Of a stretch of DNA of 46,476 bases, positions 31,107 to 40,345 are shown piece after piece; position 1 is the first letter of the stretch, and the number at the start of each line of letters is the position of its first letter. The position numbers were made by a program, and so were the translations under genes. The DNA lies in NCBI GenBank assembly GCA_902793605.1, contig CADBEB010000029.1:1-46476 (forward strand), read 5' to 3'. This DNA comes from an uncultured Eubacteriales bacterium (lineage in GTDB: Bacteria > Bacillota > Clostridia > Christensenellales > Aristaeellaceae). The notes under the pieces were generated by a model that did no database searches, was not told where the DNA came from, and worked only from the letters and a program-made list of their open reading frames with translations.

Positions 31107-31988
31107 TTATTCTGCCCGATTGACTTCTTCCACGGTGGGAATGGAATCTGCCGCTCCTTTGCGGCTGACCGCGATAGAGGACGCAAAGGCGGCGCGGCGC
31201 AGTGCGTCGGGAATAGGCATACCGCTGCTGATGCCCGCAAGGAAATAACCGGTGAAGGTGTCGCCAGCGGCAGTTGTATCCACGGCTTTGACTTTATACG
31301 CTGGTTGGAAGAAGCGCTCGTTCCGGGTCATGGCCCAGGCGCCGTCTTTACCGAGCGTCAGTACGATACTGCTATGGGGATACTTCTTTTCCAGGACGTC
31401 CAGGATCTTCCCGGGGTCGGTCTCCCCGGTCAGTGCTTCTCCTTCAATCTCATTGAGCAGGAACCAGCTGACGGCTTCCAGCGGGTAGGAGAGCATCTCC
31501 TGATTGACGGGAGAGGGATTGAAGATAATGGACATTCCCTTATCGGCGGCTTTGCGCATCATCAGGGGTGTGTTGAAAAGCTCATTCTGCATGAGTACGG
31601 CATCATCTGAAGAAAAACCAGCCAGGATCCGGTCAATGTCCGCCTCGGATGGGTGCATGTTTTCCCCGCTGAAGACGATGATGCAGTTTTGCCCGTTCCG
31701 GTCCACCTGGATGACGGTATGGGCGCTGGCGCCGGGAGCACGGCGGACATTAGAGATATCCACCCCGGCATCGCGGAGTGCATCCAGCAGAATGTCACCG
31801 TCTTCGCCGACAACACCCGCATGGAAGATCTCAGCGCCGGCCTTGGCCAGGGCGATGGACTGGTTCAGACCCTTACCGCCGCAGAAAAGGTTCTGCTCTG
31901 CGGCAAGCAGTGTCTCACCGGGCTGGACGATGTGGTCTACCTGATAGACATGATCAAGATTGATGGAACCATAGTTTACGATTTTCAT
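31107..31988 (-). CDS. Ribokinase-like PfkB kinase
   Basis: A 293-residue PfkB-family kinase of the ribokinase branch, phosphorylating a pentose at C5 with ATP. The GGKGLNQ signature (37-43) and the anion-hole/catalytic TTAAGDTFTG with Asp243 are visible. It runs opposite to the microcompartment operon, with its own promoter (32019-32047). A ribokinase here would handle true ribose carried by the ribose-type importer, or another pentose; a 5-deoxy sugar has no 5-hydroxyl and could not be its substrate. Substrate is inferred. Confidence 0.88.
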   Translation of the reverse strand: MKIVNYGSINLDHVYQVDHIVQPGETLLAAEQNLFCGGKGLNQSIALAKAGAEIFHAGVVGEDGDILLDALRDAGVDISNVRRAPGASAHTVIQVDRNGQNCIIVFSGENMHPSEADIDRILAGFSSDDAVLMQNELFNTPLMMRKAADKGMSIIFNPSPVNQEMLSYPLEAVSWFLLNEIEGEALTGETDPGKILDVLEKKYPHSSIVLTLGKDGAWAMTRNERFFQPAYKVKAVDTTAAGDTFTGYFLAGISSGMPIPDALRRAAFASSIAVSRKGAADSIPTVEEVNRAE

Positions 31989-32018
31989 GGAGCTTTCCTC
32001 CGTTGTTTTTCTGCCAGT

Positions 32019-32047
32019 ATCGTATCAGAAAAACGGCTGAAAGTCAA
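32019..32047 (-). promoter_or_regulatory. Promoter of the ribokinase gene
   Basis: Minus strand: -35 TTGACT (32042-32047), 17-bp spacer, -10 TACGAT (32019-32024), 31 bp upstream of the start codon. Confidence 0.65.
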
Positions 32048-32080
32048 TGATGGCAATGTATACGAAAGGAAGATGAGCCA

Positions 32081-33232
32081 ATGCCGTCGCGAATAAATTC
32101 AGTGAAAACCAGCTATTTCGGAAAGGGTGCAGTTTCTCTGCTGGTACCGGAACTGAAAAAGATTGGCGTCCACCGGGCGCTGATCGTGACGGACGGATTT
32201 TTATACAAATCCGGTGCTGCTGATTATGTGGGGAAAGCGCTGACAGAAGCGGGTGTCGCCTATGCGGTGTATCATCAGGTACAGCCGAATCCGACGGTAG
32301 ATGTCGTCAACGACTGCATCACTGCGGCCAGATTGCTTCAAATTGATCTGCTGGTTGCAGTCGGCGGCGGCAGTGCGATTGATACGGCGAAGGCGTGCAG
32401 CATCGTGACAGCCAATGGCGGACGGGTGGAAGATTATGAGGGCGTCAATAAATCACTGAAACCCGGCATCCCGATCGTGGCGGTGAATACGACAGCCGGC
32501 ACCGGCAGCGAGTGCACTTCTTTTTATATCGTGACCGATCCGGTCCGGCACAGCAAAATGGCGATGGTAGATCCGAACTGTATGGTGACCATTGCGGTGA
32601 ATGATATTGAGCTGATGATGTCTATGCCGCCGAAACTGACGGCCTCCACCGGACTGGACGCTCTGACCCATGCAATTGAGGCCCTGCTTGCCCGAGGGGC
32701 CAATCCGATGACGGACCGGGATGCGCTGTGGGCGATGGAAACCGTCTGGCGGCATCTGCCCCGGGCGGTCCGGAATGGCAGGGATGAGGAAGCGAGAACG
32801 CAGATGGCTTACGCGGAATATGCGGCGGGTATGGCGTTCTCCAACGCGGGACTGGGCATGGTTCATGCGATGGCGCATGCGCTGGGCGGCCACAGCAATC
32901 TGCCCCACGGGGTCTGCAACGCGGTCCTTCTGCCGTATGTGACGGAATTCAACGCCGAACACAGCACCGAAGCGCGGGAAAGAATGCCGCGAATCTCCAG
33001 GGCGCTGGATCTGCCGGACGGAAGGCCGTATACGCTGGTGCGGGCGCTTCGGGAGACCGCCGGGGAACTGGGCATCCCGCGTACCCTGAAGGAGCTGGGC
33101 GGCGTGACACCGACTGACTTTGGAGCGCTGGCGGAGCTGGCAGTCCGGGACGCCTGTATGGCGGATAACCTCTATACACCGGACAAAGAGGAAGTCATCG
33201 GGGTATATGAGAACGCCTGGAGCGGGAAATGA
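32081..33232 (+). CDS. Iron-containing alcohol dehydrogenase (FucO/PduQ/EutG-like)
   Basis: A 383-residue group III alcohol dehydrogenase. NAD-binding GGGSAIDTAK (95-104) and the iron ligands Asp193 and His197 (LDALTHAIE), His262 (MVHAMAHALGG) and His276 (LPHG) are all present. It would reduce the aldolase-derived aldehyde to an alcohol, recycling NADH made by the encapsulated dehydrogenase. No encapsulation peptide is visible, and the gene lies outside the main operon beyond a divergent ribokinase, so it may be cytosolic or enter the shell by partner binding. Reductase role in this pathway is inference; the family is certain. Confidence 0.92.
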   Translation: MPSRINSVKTSYFGKGAVSLLVPELKKIGVHRALIVTDGFLYKSGAADYVGKALTEAGVAYAVYHQVQPNPTVDVVNDCITAARLLQIDLLVAVGGGSAIDTAKACSIVTANGGRVEDYEGVNKSLKPGIPIVAVNTTAGTGSECTSFYIVTDPVRHSKMAMVDPNCMVTIAVNDIELMMSMPPKLTASTGLDALTHAIEALLARGANPMTDRDALWAMETVWRHLPRAVRNGRDEEARTQMAYAEYAAGMAFSNAGLGMVHAMAHALGGHSNLPHGVCNAVLLPYVTEFNAEHSTEARERMPRISRALDLPDGRPYTLVRALRETAGELGIPRTLKELGGVTPTDFGALAELAVRDACMADNLYTPDKEEVIGVYENAWSGK

Positions 33233-33267
33233 TGAGTGACCGACCGTAGAAAAAAGGTGAGCAGAAG

Positions 33268-34464
33268 TTGTCTATCTACTATTACGCCAATATATTTCTT
33301 TGTTGGATTGCCTTGGGAGTTCTCAGCCTGCTGGTTCATGAAAACGCCCGGATCACGCAAAGAGGCAAGCATCTGCTATATCTCTCCTACGCACTGATCG
33401 CTGTTTCTGCCCTGGCGGAATTGTGTGGCGTTTATCTGGATGGACGGAAAGACATTTCCTCCTATGTGCTGCTGATCGCAAAATGCGCAGACTACATTCT
33501 TACGCCAATGGCAGGCGGGGCGCTGATCTTTCAGTTACGGCTTCGAAACCGCTGGAATACCGTACTGATCGGTTTACTGGTATTCAATACCCTGTTGCAG
33601 TTGGTAAGCGCCCTGGGCGGTTGGATGGTCACGCTGAACGAACAGAATCACTATACCCACGGGCTGCTGTATCCGGTTTATCTTTTCGTCAGTGTGGCGA
33701 TCGTTCTGATCGTCCTTCTGCAATTCATTCTCTATGGGAAATCGTTTCGCAGGCAAAACCGCCTGTCCATGTACGGCATCATGTTTCTGACCATCGCAGG
33801 CATCGCCATCCAGGAGCTGTCAGGTGCGAAAGCCAGAACGGAGTATATCGCGCTCACATTTTGTGCGTCCATGCTCTTTATCCACTATACGGAACTGTCT
33901 TCAGTGGAGATGGAGGACCATCTGGTCATGCAGCAGGTTAAGATTGACACGGATGCGCTGACCGGCCTGTACAGTCGCTATGCCTATTCCATGGCTCTCA
34001 AATCCTATGACGAAGGGGAAGCACTGCCAAAGAATTTTGTCGTATTCACCGCTGACATTAACGGGTTGAAACAGGTCAATGACAGCCTTGGACATGAAGC
34101 CGGGGATGAATTAATCTGCGGCGCAGCGAAATGCATTAAGCACACCATCGGCACGGATGGCAAATGCTACCGCACCGGAGGAGATGAATTTGTCGTTCTG
34201 ACAGCCATGAAACGGGAAAACGTGGAAAACGCGCTTCGACAGCTGGAAAAGGAGTGCGAACATTGGCACGGGAGTATTGTAAGATCCCTGAGCATCTCCG
34301 CCGGATACGCGCTGGCTGCGGAATACAATGGCTTGTCTGTGGAAGCGCTGGTCAGAGAGTCAGATAAAACCATGTATGAAGCGAAATCCGCTTATTACCA
34401 CAGTATAGATAAAGACCGCCGCAGCAGACACGGCGGTGAAGGTTCAATTCAGGTTGAAGGATAA
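33268..34464 (+). CDS. Membrane diguanylate cyclase (GGDEF domain)
   Basis: A 398-residue signalling protein making cyclic di-GMP. About seven hydrophobic segments (roughly 5-23, 36-54, 64-88, 97-119, 132-156, 165-184, 190-206) precede a linker and a GGDEF domain (about 222-390) with DTDALTGLYSR and an intact GGDEF at 304-308. The RxxD product-inhibition site is absent from the expected position (GTDG instead). Start TTG 33268 follows AAGGTGA by 7 bp; no ATG fits the first membrane segment. It follows the alcohol dehydrogenase by 35 bp and may be co-transcribed. No link to the metabolic genes is known to me. Confidence 0.88.
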   Translation: MSIYYYANIFLCWIALGVLSLLVHENARITQRGKHLLYLSYALIAVSALAELCGVYLDGRKDISSYVLLIAKCADYILTPMAGGALIFQLRLRNRWNTVLIGLLVFNTLLQLVSALGGWMVTLNEQNHYTHGLLYPVYLFVSVAIVLIVLLQFILYGKSFRRQNRLSMYGIMFLTIAGIAIQELSGAKARTEYIALTFCASMLFIHYTELSSVEMEDHLVMQQVKIDTDALTGLYSRYAYSMALKSYDEGEALPKNFVVFTADINGLKQVNDSLGHEAGDELICGAAKCIKHTIGTDGKCYRTGGDEFVVLTAMKRENVENALRQLEKECEHWHGSIVRSLSISAGYALAAEYNGLSVEALVRESDKTMYEAKSAYYHSIDKDRRSRHGGEGSIQVEG

Positions 34465-34504
34465 GAATCAGGTATAAGATGTTACTGAGGTCAGGGGGAA
34501 GGAT

Positions 34505-34535
34505 AGCCAGAGGAACCGTCCCCCCTGGCTGTTTT
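34505..34535 (+). repeat. Degenerate GGGGGACGGTTC palindrome, copy 2, with terminator-like stem
   Basis: AGCCAG/CTGGCT (34505-34510 and 34525-34530) form a 6-bp stem, followed by GTTTTC on the plus strand, 41 bp after the diguanylate cyclase stop. Inside is AGGAACCGTCCCCC, one intact arm of the repeat at 13276-13325; the other arm is mutated. Confidence 0.55.
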
Positions 34536-35125
34536 CAATACGGATTCCGTTTTGTCTTCCTGAAATAAACGATCTTGGATAACTGGACATAACCGGCGGC
34601 GGCGAGCACACCGTACATCATGGCCGGCGGATAAACGGTCAGGGACAGAACGAGGGCGATGATCTTGATGGCGATATCGGGCAGTTGGAACCGGCGGTAT
34701 GCCTTTGTGGCTGCCAGCAGGGCTTCGTTCCGGGAATTCGCGGAATCCACCACCTTATGCAGAACCCAGTTCGTACAGGTGATGACGATCACGATGATGC
34801 CGTAAAAGGCCTGCGTCAGGGCGTTTTTGAAATTGGCGCTGACAAGGCCTGTGGCGTAGGGCATGAACGAGGAAAAGAACAGGAAGATCAGGTTCCACCA
34901 GAGGACCGTTTGGGACACCTGTTCCGCGTGCTCCCAGATGCTGTGCATCGAGATCCACACCGAACCGAGCCAGAAAAAAGACAGGCAGTAGGCAAAAAGT
35001 TGGCCCGCAAGGCCCAGAATCCGCTGATCGAAAGATCATCCGGCTTCTTCAGTTCCAGAACCAGGATGGTCATGATGATGGCCATCACCGCATCATTAAA
35101 CGCGAGCAGTCTTTCCTTTTTTCAT
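34535..35125 (-). pseudogene. TMEM175-family (DUF1211) potassium channel, frameshifted
   Basis: The minus strand encodes a TMEM175-like membrane protein in pieces. The N-terminal signature RLLAFNDAVMAIIMTILVLE is readable from 35112 to about 35050 but is out of frame with the only good start (ATG 35125, behind GGAAAGGG). A second shift near 34998-35005 separates it from the long remainder (WISMHSIWEHAEQ onward, to 34535). Two independent indels, one apparently an extra G after the poly-A start and one a missing base, make a real pseudogene more likely than a single sequencing error. Intact homologues are about 190-200 residues, as this would be if repaired. Confidence 0.75.
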
Positions 35126-35247
35126 ACAGTGGCCCTTTCCTATCTGCACAGGTCAGAATTCCATAAGAAATTCGCCGGCGATGGGCTGTTTCCCTGCCGG
35201 GAACGAAATGCGTACGTCCCCTTGTTCCCTTGATATGTAGGTATGGG

Positions 35248-36261
35248 TTATACCTTCAACGCTTTGACGGATTTGCCTTCGGTCAGTTCCGTGGTCAGGG
35301 TGACGATCCGGGAAACGCCGGTTTCCTTGCTGGAGAGCATGTCGAGCATGAGGTTCGCCGCCTCCCGGCCGATGCTCAGCTGCGGCTGCCGGATCAGAGT
35401 CAGGTCCGGGAAGATCTCGCCGAAGAGTTCCAACTTATCAAAACCGATGACGGAGAGATCCTCCGGAACGCGGATGTTGTTGTGCTGCAGGGCGAGCATG
35501 GTCCCCAGGGTCATCTCAAAGTTCGTGACGAAAAGGGCGGTGGGACGGTTTTTCAGCTTCAGCAGCTCCTGGGCCGCCTGGTAGCCGCCGTCCATGGTAT
35601 AGTCGCCGTAGCGGATATACTCGTTATCCGGAGCAATCCCGGCATCCTGCAGGGCATTCAGATAACCGGTGAGACGCTGGTTGGTGGTGTATAGATTCGG
35701 GCTGCCGAGGATCAGGCCAATCTGCCGGTGGCCCAGAGAAGTCAGCTTCTGGACTGCCTGGCCGGCAGCATGGACATTGTCGATGACGACGGCGCTGACC
35801 TTGCCCTGGAGAGAATCGATCAGACGGTCCACCAGCAGGACCGGGATCCCGGAGGCCAGGGGGGCCTTCAGATGTGCGCCGGTGGTGTCGGTGGCCATGT
35901 TGATGAGCCCGTCCACCCGCCGGTGGAGGAGGAAGTCGACCGCTTCTTTTTCACGCTTCGGATCGCTGCGGCAGTCGCAGACGATGACGGCGTAATCCTG
36001 CTTGCGGAGGATGTCCTCCATGGAGGAGATGATGGAGGTGATGAAGGCGTTGCTGAGCTCGGGGATGATGACCCCGATGACGCGGGTATGACTGGTCTTC
36101 AGGCTGCGGGCCACCTCGTTGGGCACGTAGTGCAGCTTTTTGACAGCAGCCTCGATCAGGACACGGTTTTTTTCCCGGACCGTGCCGCCGTTGAAGTACT
36201 TGGAGATCGTCGCCAGGCCGAGACCGGTCTCGCGGGACAGATCCTTCATTGTAGCTGCCAT
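35248..36261 (-). CDS. LacI-family transcriptional regulator, probable regulon repressor
   Basis: A 337-residue LacI-family regulator. The HTH (TMKDLSRETGLGLATISKYFNG, 4-25) is followed by the hinge YVPNEVARSLK and a sugar-binding-type sensor domain ending LSVIGFDKLELFGEIFPDLTLI. Its own promoter has a predicted operator (36296-36312) that shares 12 bases with the palindrome in front of the 1263 operon; matching sites precede the 137-1069 kinase and the 41953 sensor kinase. It lies downstream of the GH31 gene and shares its direction. Ligand is probably a galactose- or galactoside-derived metabolite (inference). Confidence 0.9.
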   Translation of the reverse strand: MAATMKDLSRETGLGLATISKYFNGGTVREKNRVLIEAAVKKLHYVPNEVARSLKTSHTRVIGVIIPELSNAFITSIISSMEDILRKQDYAVIVCDCRSDPKREKEAVDFLLHRRVDGLINMATDTTGAHLKAPLASGIPVLLVDRLIDSLQGKVSAVVIDNVHAAGQAVQKLTSLGHRQIGLILGSPNLYTTNQRLTGYLNALQDAGIAPDNEYIRYGDYTMDGGYQAAQELLKLKNRPTALFVTNFEMTLGTMLALQHNNIRVPEDLSVIGFDKLELFGEIFPDLTLIRQPQLSIGREAANLMLDMLSSKETGVSRIVTLTTELTEGKSVKALKV

Positions 36262-36295
36262 GGATGATCCTCCTGACTGATGGCGGGAAATGCCT

Positions 36296-36312
36296 AAAAG
36301 CGAAACGTTTTA
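36296..36312 (-). promoter_or_regulatory. Predicted LacI-type operator of the lacI gene
   Basis: AAAAGCGAAACG (36296-36307) is identical to the left part of the 1224 operator; the right arm TTTTA is weaker. It lies immediately downstream of the -10 box, so autorepression is likely. Confidence 0.65.
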
Positions 36313-36315
36313 TTT

Positions 36316-36344
36316 ATTCTAACATCTTACAGGCGGAATGGCAA
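36316..36344 (-). promoter_or_regulatory. Promoter of the lacI gene
   Basis: Minus strand: -35 TTGCCA (36339-36344), 17-bp spacer, -10 TAGAAT (36316-36321). Confidence 0.65.
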
Positions 36345-36355
36345 GGCGAAGATTG

Positions 36356-38542
36356 TTAAAAGTCATGAAAAGCAATGGAAAGCGCTTTTCCCTGGTATCG
36401 GACAGTCCGGACCGCAACGTTTCCGTCCGGGCGGATAAGCCGGACCGGTAGGGAGACATCCACGGGCAGGCTGCCTTCCCGGTCACCGAAGTGCAGCGTG
36501 GCGGACTGATCGTCCCAGCGCAGAGGGATCCGCAGATATTCTCCCTGCAGGTATCCCATGCCGTCGCCCGCGTCATCATACAGGGTGAAGGATCCGTCAG
36601 CCCCGCCGAAGATCAGCAGTTCAGCAGCGGGAGAAGAAACCTCCGCGGAGCAGCAGGCTTCCCCGGAAAGCGGCAGGATACTGCCGGCGCGAACCAGCAG
36701 CGGGAACCGCTCCAACGGCGTTTCCAGGATGACTGTACCATCGCCGGGGATCGCCTCCTTCGTCAGCAGATCATACCAGAGCCCTTCGGGCAGAACGACC
36801 GGAGTGGAGGCTCCACCCTCCTTCAGGGGACGCGTGACCGGCTTGACCAGGAGAGCGTCTCCCAGCATATACTGATCCGCCAGGGAGACGGCAGCCGGAT
36901 CTTCCGGGAAGGAGACCAGCATAGCCCGGACCATCGGCAGACCGTTCCGGCAGCATTCGGCGGCGCAGGAATACAGGTAGGGGAGCAGTTTGTAGCGCAA
37001 GCGGATGGTATCCCGCAAAACCATATATTCCGGGCTGTCCTCCCCTCCGAAGAACCAGGGTTCCCGGGGTGTATCCGTGCCATGGGAACGGAAGACCGGC
37101 AGCATTGAACCGAACTGGAACCAGCGGAGGTAAAGCTCCCGGTATCCGGGATCCGCCACGCCTTCCGGATAATCGCCGCGCCAGAACCACTGCTCTTTTT
37201 GCCCGACAAAGAAGCCGCCGATGTCCAGAGTCCACCAGACGAGACCGCTCAGGCCTGAACGGACAGCTTCCGTCACCTGCTTTGAGAGTACATCCCACCG
37301 GGCGCAGATATCCCCGGACCAGAGAATGACCCCAAGGCTGGCTGAATCAGGTCCGCCGCTGCGGGAAAGAAGGACCGGCCGCTTATCCGGGAAATCACGG
37401 AGCCAGTGCTCCCGGAGCCCGCGCAGATGGCAGGACGCATAATGATTCATCGTTTCCGGATCCATCCGGAGAGAGGAGGCTTCGGTAATCAGGCGATAAC
37501 GGGTTTCCGGATCCCGCTTTTCCTCTCCGCACCAGTCCGGATCCGTGATCGGTTCATCGCTGTCACACCAGAGGGCATCTGTACCACCGTCCATCCAGAA
37601 CCGGCGGCACTGCTGCCAGTACAGATCCCGCGCTTCGGGAGAGAAAGCATTATAGATCCGGCTGGAAGGCAGGAACTGTCGCGCGGCAGCGAATTCATCA
37701 CAGTCCCGGCCTTTGCCGGTGTTCGGCCAGACGGAGACCATGAGGCGTACATTCATCTGATGCAGTGTATCCGTCAGCGCCCGGACATCCGGAAAGCGCG
37801 CGGGGTCAGGGGTCTTGTCTCCCCAGCAGCCGTCCTTCCAGGTCATCCAGTCCTGCACGATGCAGTCGAGTCCCAGCCGGCGGCGGCGAAACTCACGGGA
37901 TACCGCAAGCAGTTCATCCGAGGACTGATAGCGTTCCCTGCTCTGGATATAGCCGAAAGCCCATTTCGGCAGCATGGCCGGCAGGCCGACGCAGGAGGAC
38001 AGCTTCCGCAGAACATCCGCACAGTCCGATCCCCGAAGGACGAGATAAGACACTTCGTCCGCCGCATCCAGCTCAAAGCAGAAGGAACGCCCTTCGCCGC
38101 GGAACTTCATGGCGCAGCCGGCTTCCAGAAGAAGACCCCAGCCGCTGCTGCCCAGGAGGAAGGGAATTGGGATCTTCATGTTATGCTCATAGAGCATCTC
38201 CGTTTCCCGGGAATAGTCAAAGATTCCATCCTCATGGGTGCCGAGACCGGTGAGAATCACCGGTTCCGGGCATTCAAAAGCGATCCGGGCGGAATGACCT
38301 GTGCGGATCTGCTCACGGGTTCCCGAATCAAAGGACACGACTTCCCCGTTGGCGGTCTGCTTTACCTCTCCGCCGTTTTCGCTTCCGGACAGACGCCAGA
38401 CAGGCCGCGGTGAAAAAACGCAGCCTGTCTGGCGAAGGTATTCCCCATGTTCATCCGAGAAGAGAACCGGCGAGGCCGACGGCGATTCACCGGAAAGAAT
38501 CCGGATCCTGGTGATGCCCGGAGAGAGCTCGAGTAGCGTCAT
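36356..38542 (-). CDS. GH31 glycoside hydrolase (alpha-glucosidase/xylosidase class)
   Basis: A 728-residue cytosolic family-31 retaining glycosidase (no signal peptide). The N-terminal beta-sandwich holds GLGTHEDGIFDYS; the barrel carries the nucleophile Asp327 in DALWCDSDEP and the probable acid/base Asp411 in WSGDICARWD; VWWTLDIGGF and PVFRSHGTDTPREPW follow. Start ATG 38542 has AAAGGGG eight bases upstream, better than GTG 38551. It lies behind a sugar importer, so it probably hydrolyses the imported oligosaccharide. GH31 includes alpha-glucosidases, alpha-xylosidases and alpha-galactosidases; I cannot choose between them. Confidence 0.9.
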   Translation of the reverse strand: MTLLELSPGITRIRILSGESPSASPVLFSDEHGEYLRQTGCVFSPRPVWRLSGSENGGEVKQTANGEVVSFDSGTREQIRTGHSARIAFECPEPVILTGLGTHEDGIFDYSRETEMLYEHNMKIPIPFLLGSSGWGLLLEAGCAMKFRGEGRSFCFELDAADEVSYLVLRGSDCADVLRKLSSCVGLPAMLPKWAFGYIQSRERYQSSDELLAVSREFRRRRLGLDCIVQDWMTWKDGCWGDKTPDPARFPDVRALTDTLHQMNVRLMVSVWPNTGKGRDCDEFAAARQFLPSSRIYNAFSPEARDLYWQQCRRFWMDGGTDALWCDSDEPITDPDWCGEEKRDPETRYRLITEASSLRMDPETMNHYASCHLRGLREHWLRDFPDKRPVLLSRSGGPDSASLGVILWSGDICARWDVLSKQVTEAVRSGLSGLVWWTLDIGGFFVGQKEQWFWRGDYPEGVADPGYRELYLRWFQFGSMLPVFRSHGTDTPREPWFFGGEDSPEYMVLRDTIRLRYKLLPYLYSCAAECCRNGLPMVRAMLVSFPEDPAAVSLADQYMLGDALLVKPVTRPLKEGGASTPVVLPEGLWYDLLTKEAIPGDGTVILETPLERFPLLVRAGSILPLSGEACCSAEVSSPAAELLIFGGADGSFTLYDDAGDGMGYLQGEYLRIPLRWDDQSATLHFGDREGSLPVDVSLPVRLIRPDGNVAVRTVRYQGKALSIAFHDF

Positions 38543-38592
38543 GCCGATCACCCCTTTGTCAGTTATTGATTAATTCCCTGTCGATGATTATC

Positions 38593-39417
38593 TTACCCCT
38601 TGACGGCCCCGGCTGTCATGCCGGAGACGATATATTTCTGGCCGAGCAGATAGACGACGATCACCGGCAGGCTTGTCAGAACGATATCAGCGCAAACCAG
38701 ATTCCAGTCCTTGAAATACATGCCGAAGAAATTATAGACCGCCAGCGTCATGGGCCATTTGTTCGTGCTGCCGAGGAAATAAAGCGGCATGACAAATTCA
38801 TTCCAGGTATTCAGGAAAGTGAGGACCATGACGGTCACCAGAACCGGTTTCATCAGCGGCATGACAATCCGGAAGAAAAGACCGAAGGGGGAGGCGCCGT
38901 CGATGACAGCGGCTTCGTCAATTTCCGGGGAGATCTTGCTGACAAAACTGTGGATCAGGAAGACGTTGAAGGGTGTCTGGGTAGCGGTGTAGAGCAGAAT
39001 GATCCCGATCCGCGTATTCATCAGGTTCGTGATCTGCATGACCTTCATCAGCGGAATGAAGTTGATGGGCATAGCAATTCCCAGCACCAGGAAGAGGTAC
39101 AGGAAATTATGCAGGCGGCGACGGTTCCGGGAAAGAACATAGGAGGCCATGGTGCACAGGAGGGTGCACAGGAGCACGCTGCAAACGGAATAGAGCATAC
39201 TGTTCAGGAAGGTCGTGCCCAGTTTGCCTTTTTCAATGACAACCGCGAAATTAGACCACTCCAGGGAAGCGGGAAGGGCCAGGTTCATTTCAGCAGCGGC
39301 CTTGCCGGTCTTGAAGCTGTTGAACAGGATCAGCAGGAGAGGCGCCAGCAGGACGATGGACAGCGCCCAGGCCAGGATGTTGATCCCGATAGTGGAAAAC
39401 AGTTTTCTGCGCTTCAT
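38593..39417 (-). CDS. Carbohydrate ABC transporter permease, MalG type
   Basis: A 274-residue CUT1 permease with six hydrophobic segments. The EAA loop is visible as DEAAVIDGASPFGLFFRIVMPLMKPVL, and the C-terminal LLGQKYIVSGMTAGAVKG is typical of MalG-like proteins. It overlaps the partner permease gene by 4 bp and is followed by the GH31 gene 50 bp downstream. No ATPase gene is linked. Confidence 0.92.
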   Translation of the reverse strand: MKRRKLFSTIGINILAWALSIVLLAPLLLILFNSFKTGKAAAEMNLALPASLEWSNFAVVIEKGKLGTTFLNSMLYSVCSVLLCTLLCTMASYVLSRNRRRLHNFLYLFLVLGIAMPINFIPLMKVMQITNLMNTRIGIILLYTATQTPFNVFLIHSFVSKISPEIDEAAVIDGASPFGLFFRIVMPLMKPVLVTVMVLTFLNTWNEFVMPLYFLGSTNKWPMTLAVYNFFGMYFKDWNLVCADIVLTSLPVIVVYLLGQKYIVSGMTAGAVKG

Positions 39418-40292
39418 ATTTCCTGTCCATCTCCTTTCACCATATGCTTGATCATGAAATAACCGACGATCAGCATGACCAGGGTCATGATGGTGGAAAG
39501 TGTGGTGCCGACTGCATAACGCCCGAGGCCGAACTCCTTGTACACCCCCGTATACAGAACCTCGGTCGCGAAGCCGGGACCGCCGTTGGTCAGGGAATAG
39601 ACAGTATCAAAGACCTTCAGGCCATAGATGACGTTCAGCACGGTCGTCACGGTCAGGGTTGGAGCCAGGAGCGGCAGGGTGATATGCCGGAAACACTGCC
39701 AGGTATTGCCTCCGTCAATCGAGGCCGCTTCATAATAGGTCTGCGGGATGGACATGATGCCGGCGATCAGGATCGTCATGATGTATCCCATGCCCTTCCA
39801 GATATCCACCGCCATGACCGATCGGAAAGCGATCTTTGAATCCGTGAGCCAGTTGCTGGCCAGGAAATCCAGGCCGACCCCGCGCAGGAAGGTATTCAGC
39901 ATGCCGATCTTCGGGTTCAGGACGGATTTGAAGATCATACCGACGATCAGGGCGGAAAGGACGCAGGGCAGATACATAACAGCCCGGTGGAAATTCAGCA
40001 GCTTCACCTTCCGGGTCAGCAGAACGGCCAGGGCCAGGCCGATCACATTCTTTGCCAGGGTGGTTACCAGCGTGAAGACGAAAGTGTTTTCCAGCATCCG
40101 GAGATAATTGTAATCCGCGGAAAAGACCGTGGCAAAGTTTTTCAGGCCGATGAAATGAATCTCCTGGGAATAGACCGACCAGTCGGTAAAGGAATACCCG
40201 AGACCGACGACGGAGGGCAGCACAAACAGCACAACATACAGCAGCAGTGCGCCAAACACAAAATAGGTCGGGTAGATCCGGTTCTTGTTCAT
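39414..40292 (-). CDS. Carbohydrate ABC transporter permease, MalF type
   Basis: A 292-residue CUT1 permease with six hydrophobic segments and the EAA loop YEAASIDGGNTWQCFRHITLPLL. The starting ATG at 40292 follows GGAGGGAACC. A strong terminator-like hairpin (40346-40378) lies between this gene and the binding-protein gene upstream. Works with the 38593 permease and 40398 binding protein. Confidence 0.92.
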   Translation of the reverse strand: MNKNRIYPTYFVFGALLLYVVLFVLPSVVGLGYSFTDWSVYSQEIHFIGLKNFATVFSADYNYLRMLENTFVFTLVTTLAKNVIGLALAVLLTRKVKLLNFHRAVMYLPCVLSALIVGMIFKSVLNPKIGMLNTFLRGVGLDFLASNWLTDSKIAFRSVMAVDIWKGMGYIMTILIAGIMSIPQTYYEAASIDGGNTWQCFRHITLPLLAPTLTVTTVLNVIYGLKVFDTVYSLTNGGPGFATEVLYTGVYKEFGLGRYAVGTTLSTIMTLVMLIVGYFMIKHMVKGDGQEI

Positions 40293-40345
40293 GGGTTCCC
40301 TCCAGTTGGTTCTTTCCAGCCGGGATTCAGGCGGGTTTTGTGAAA

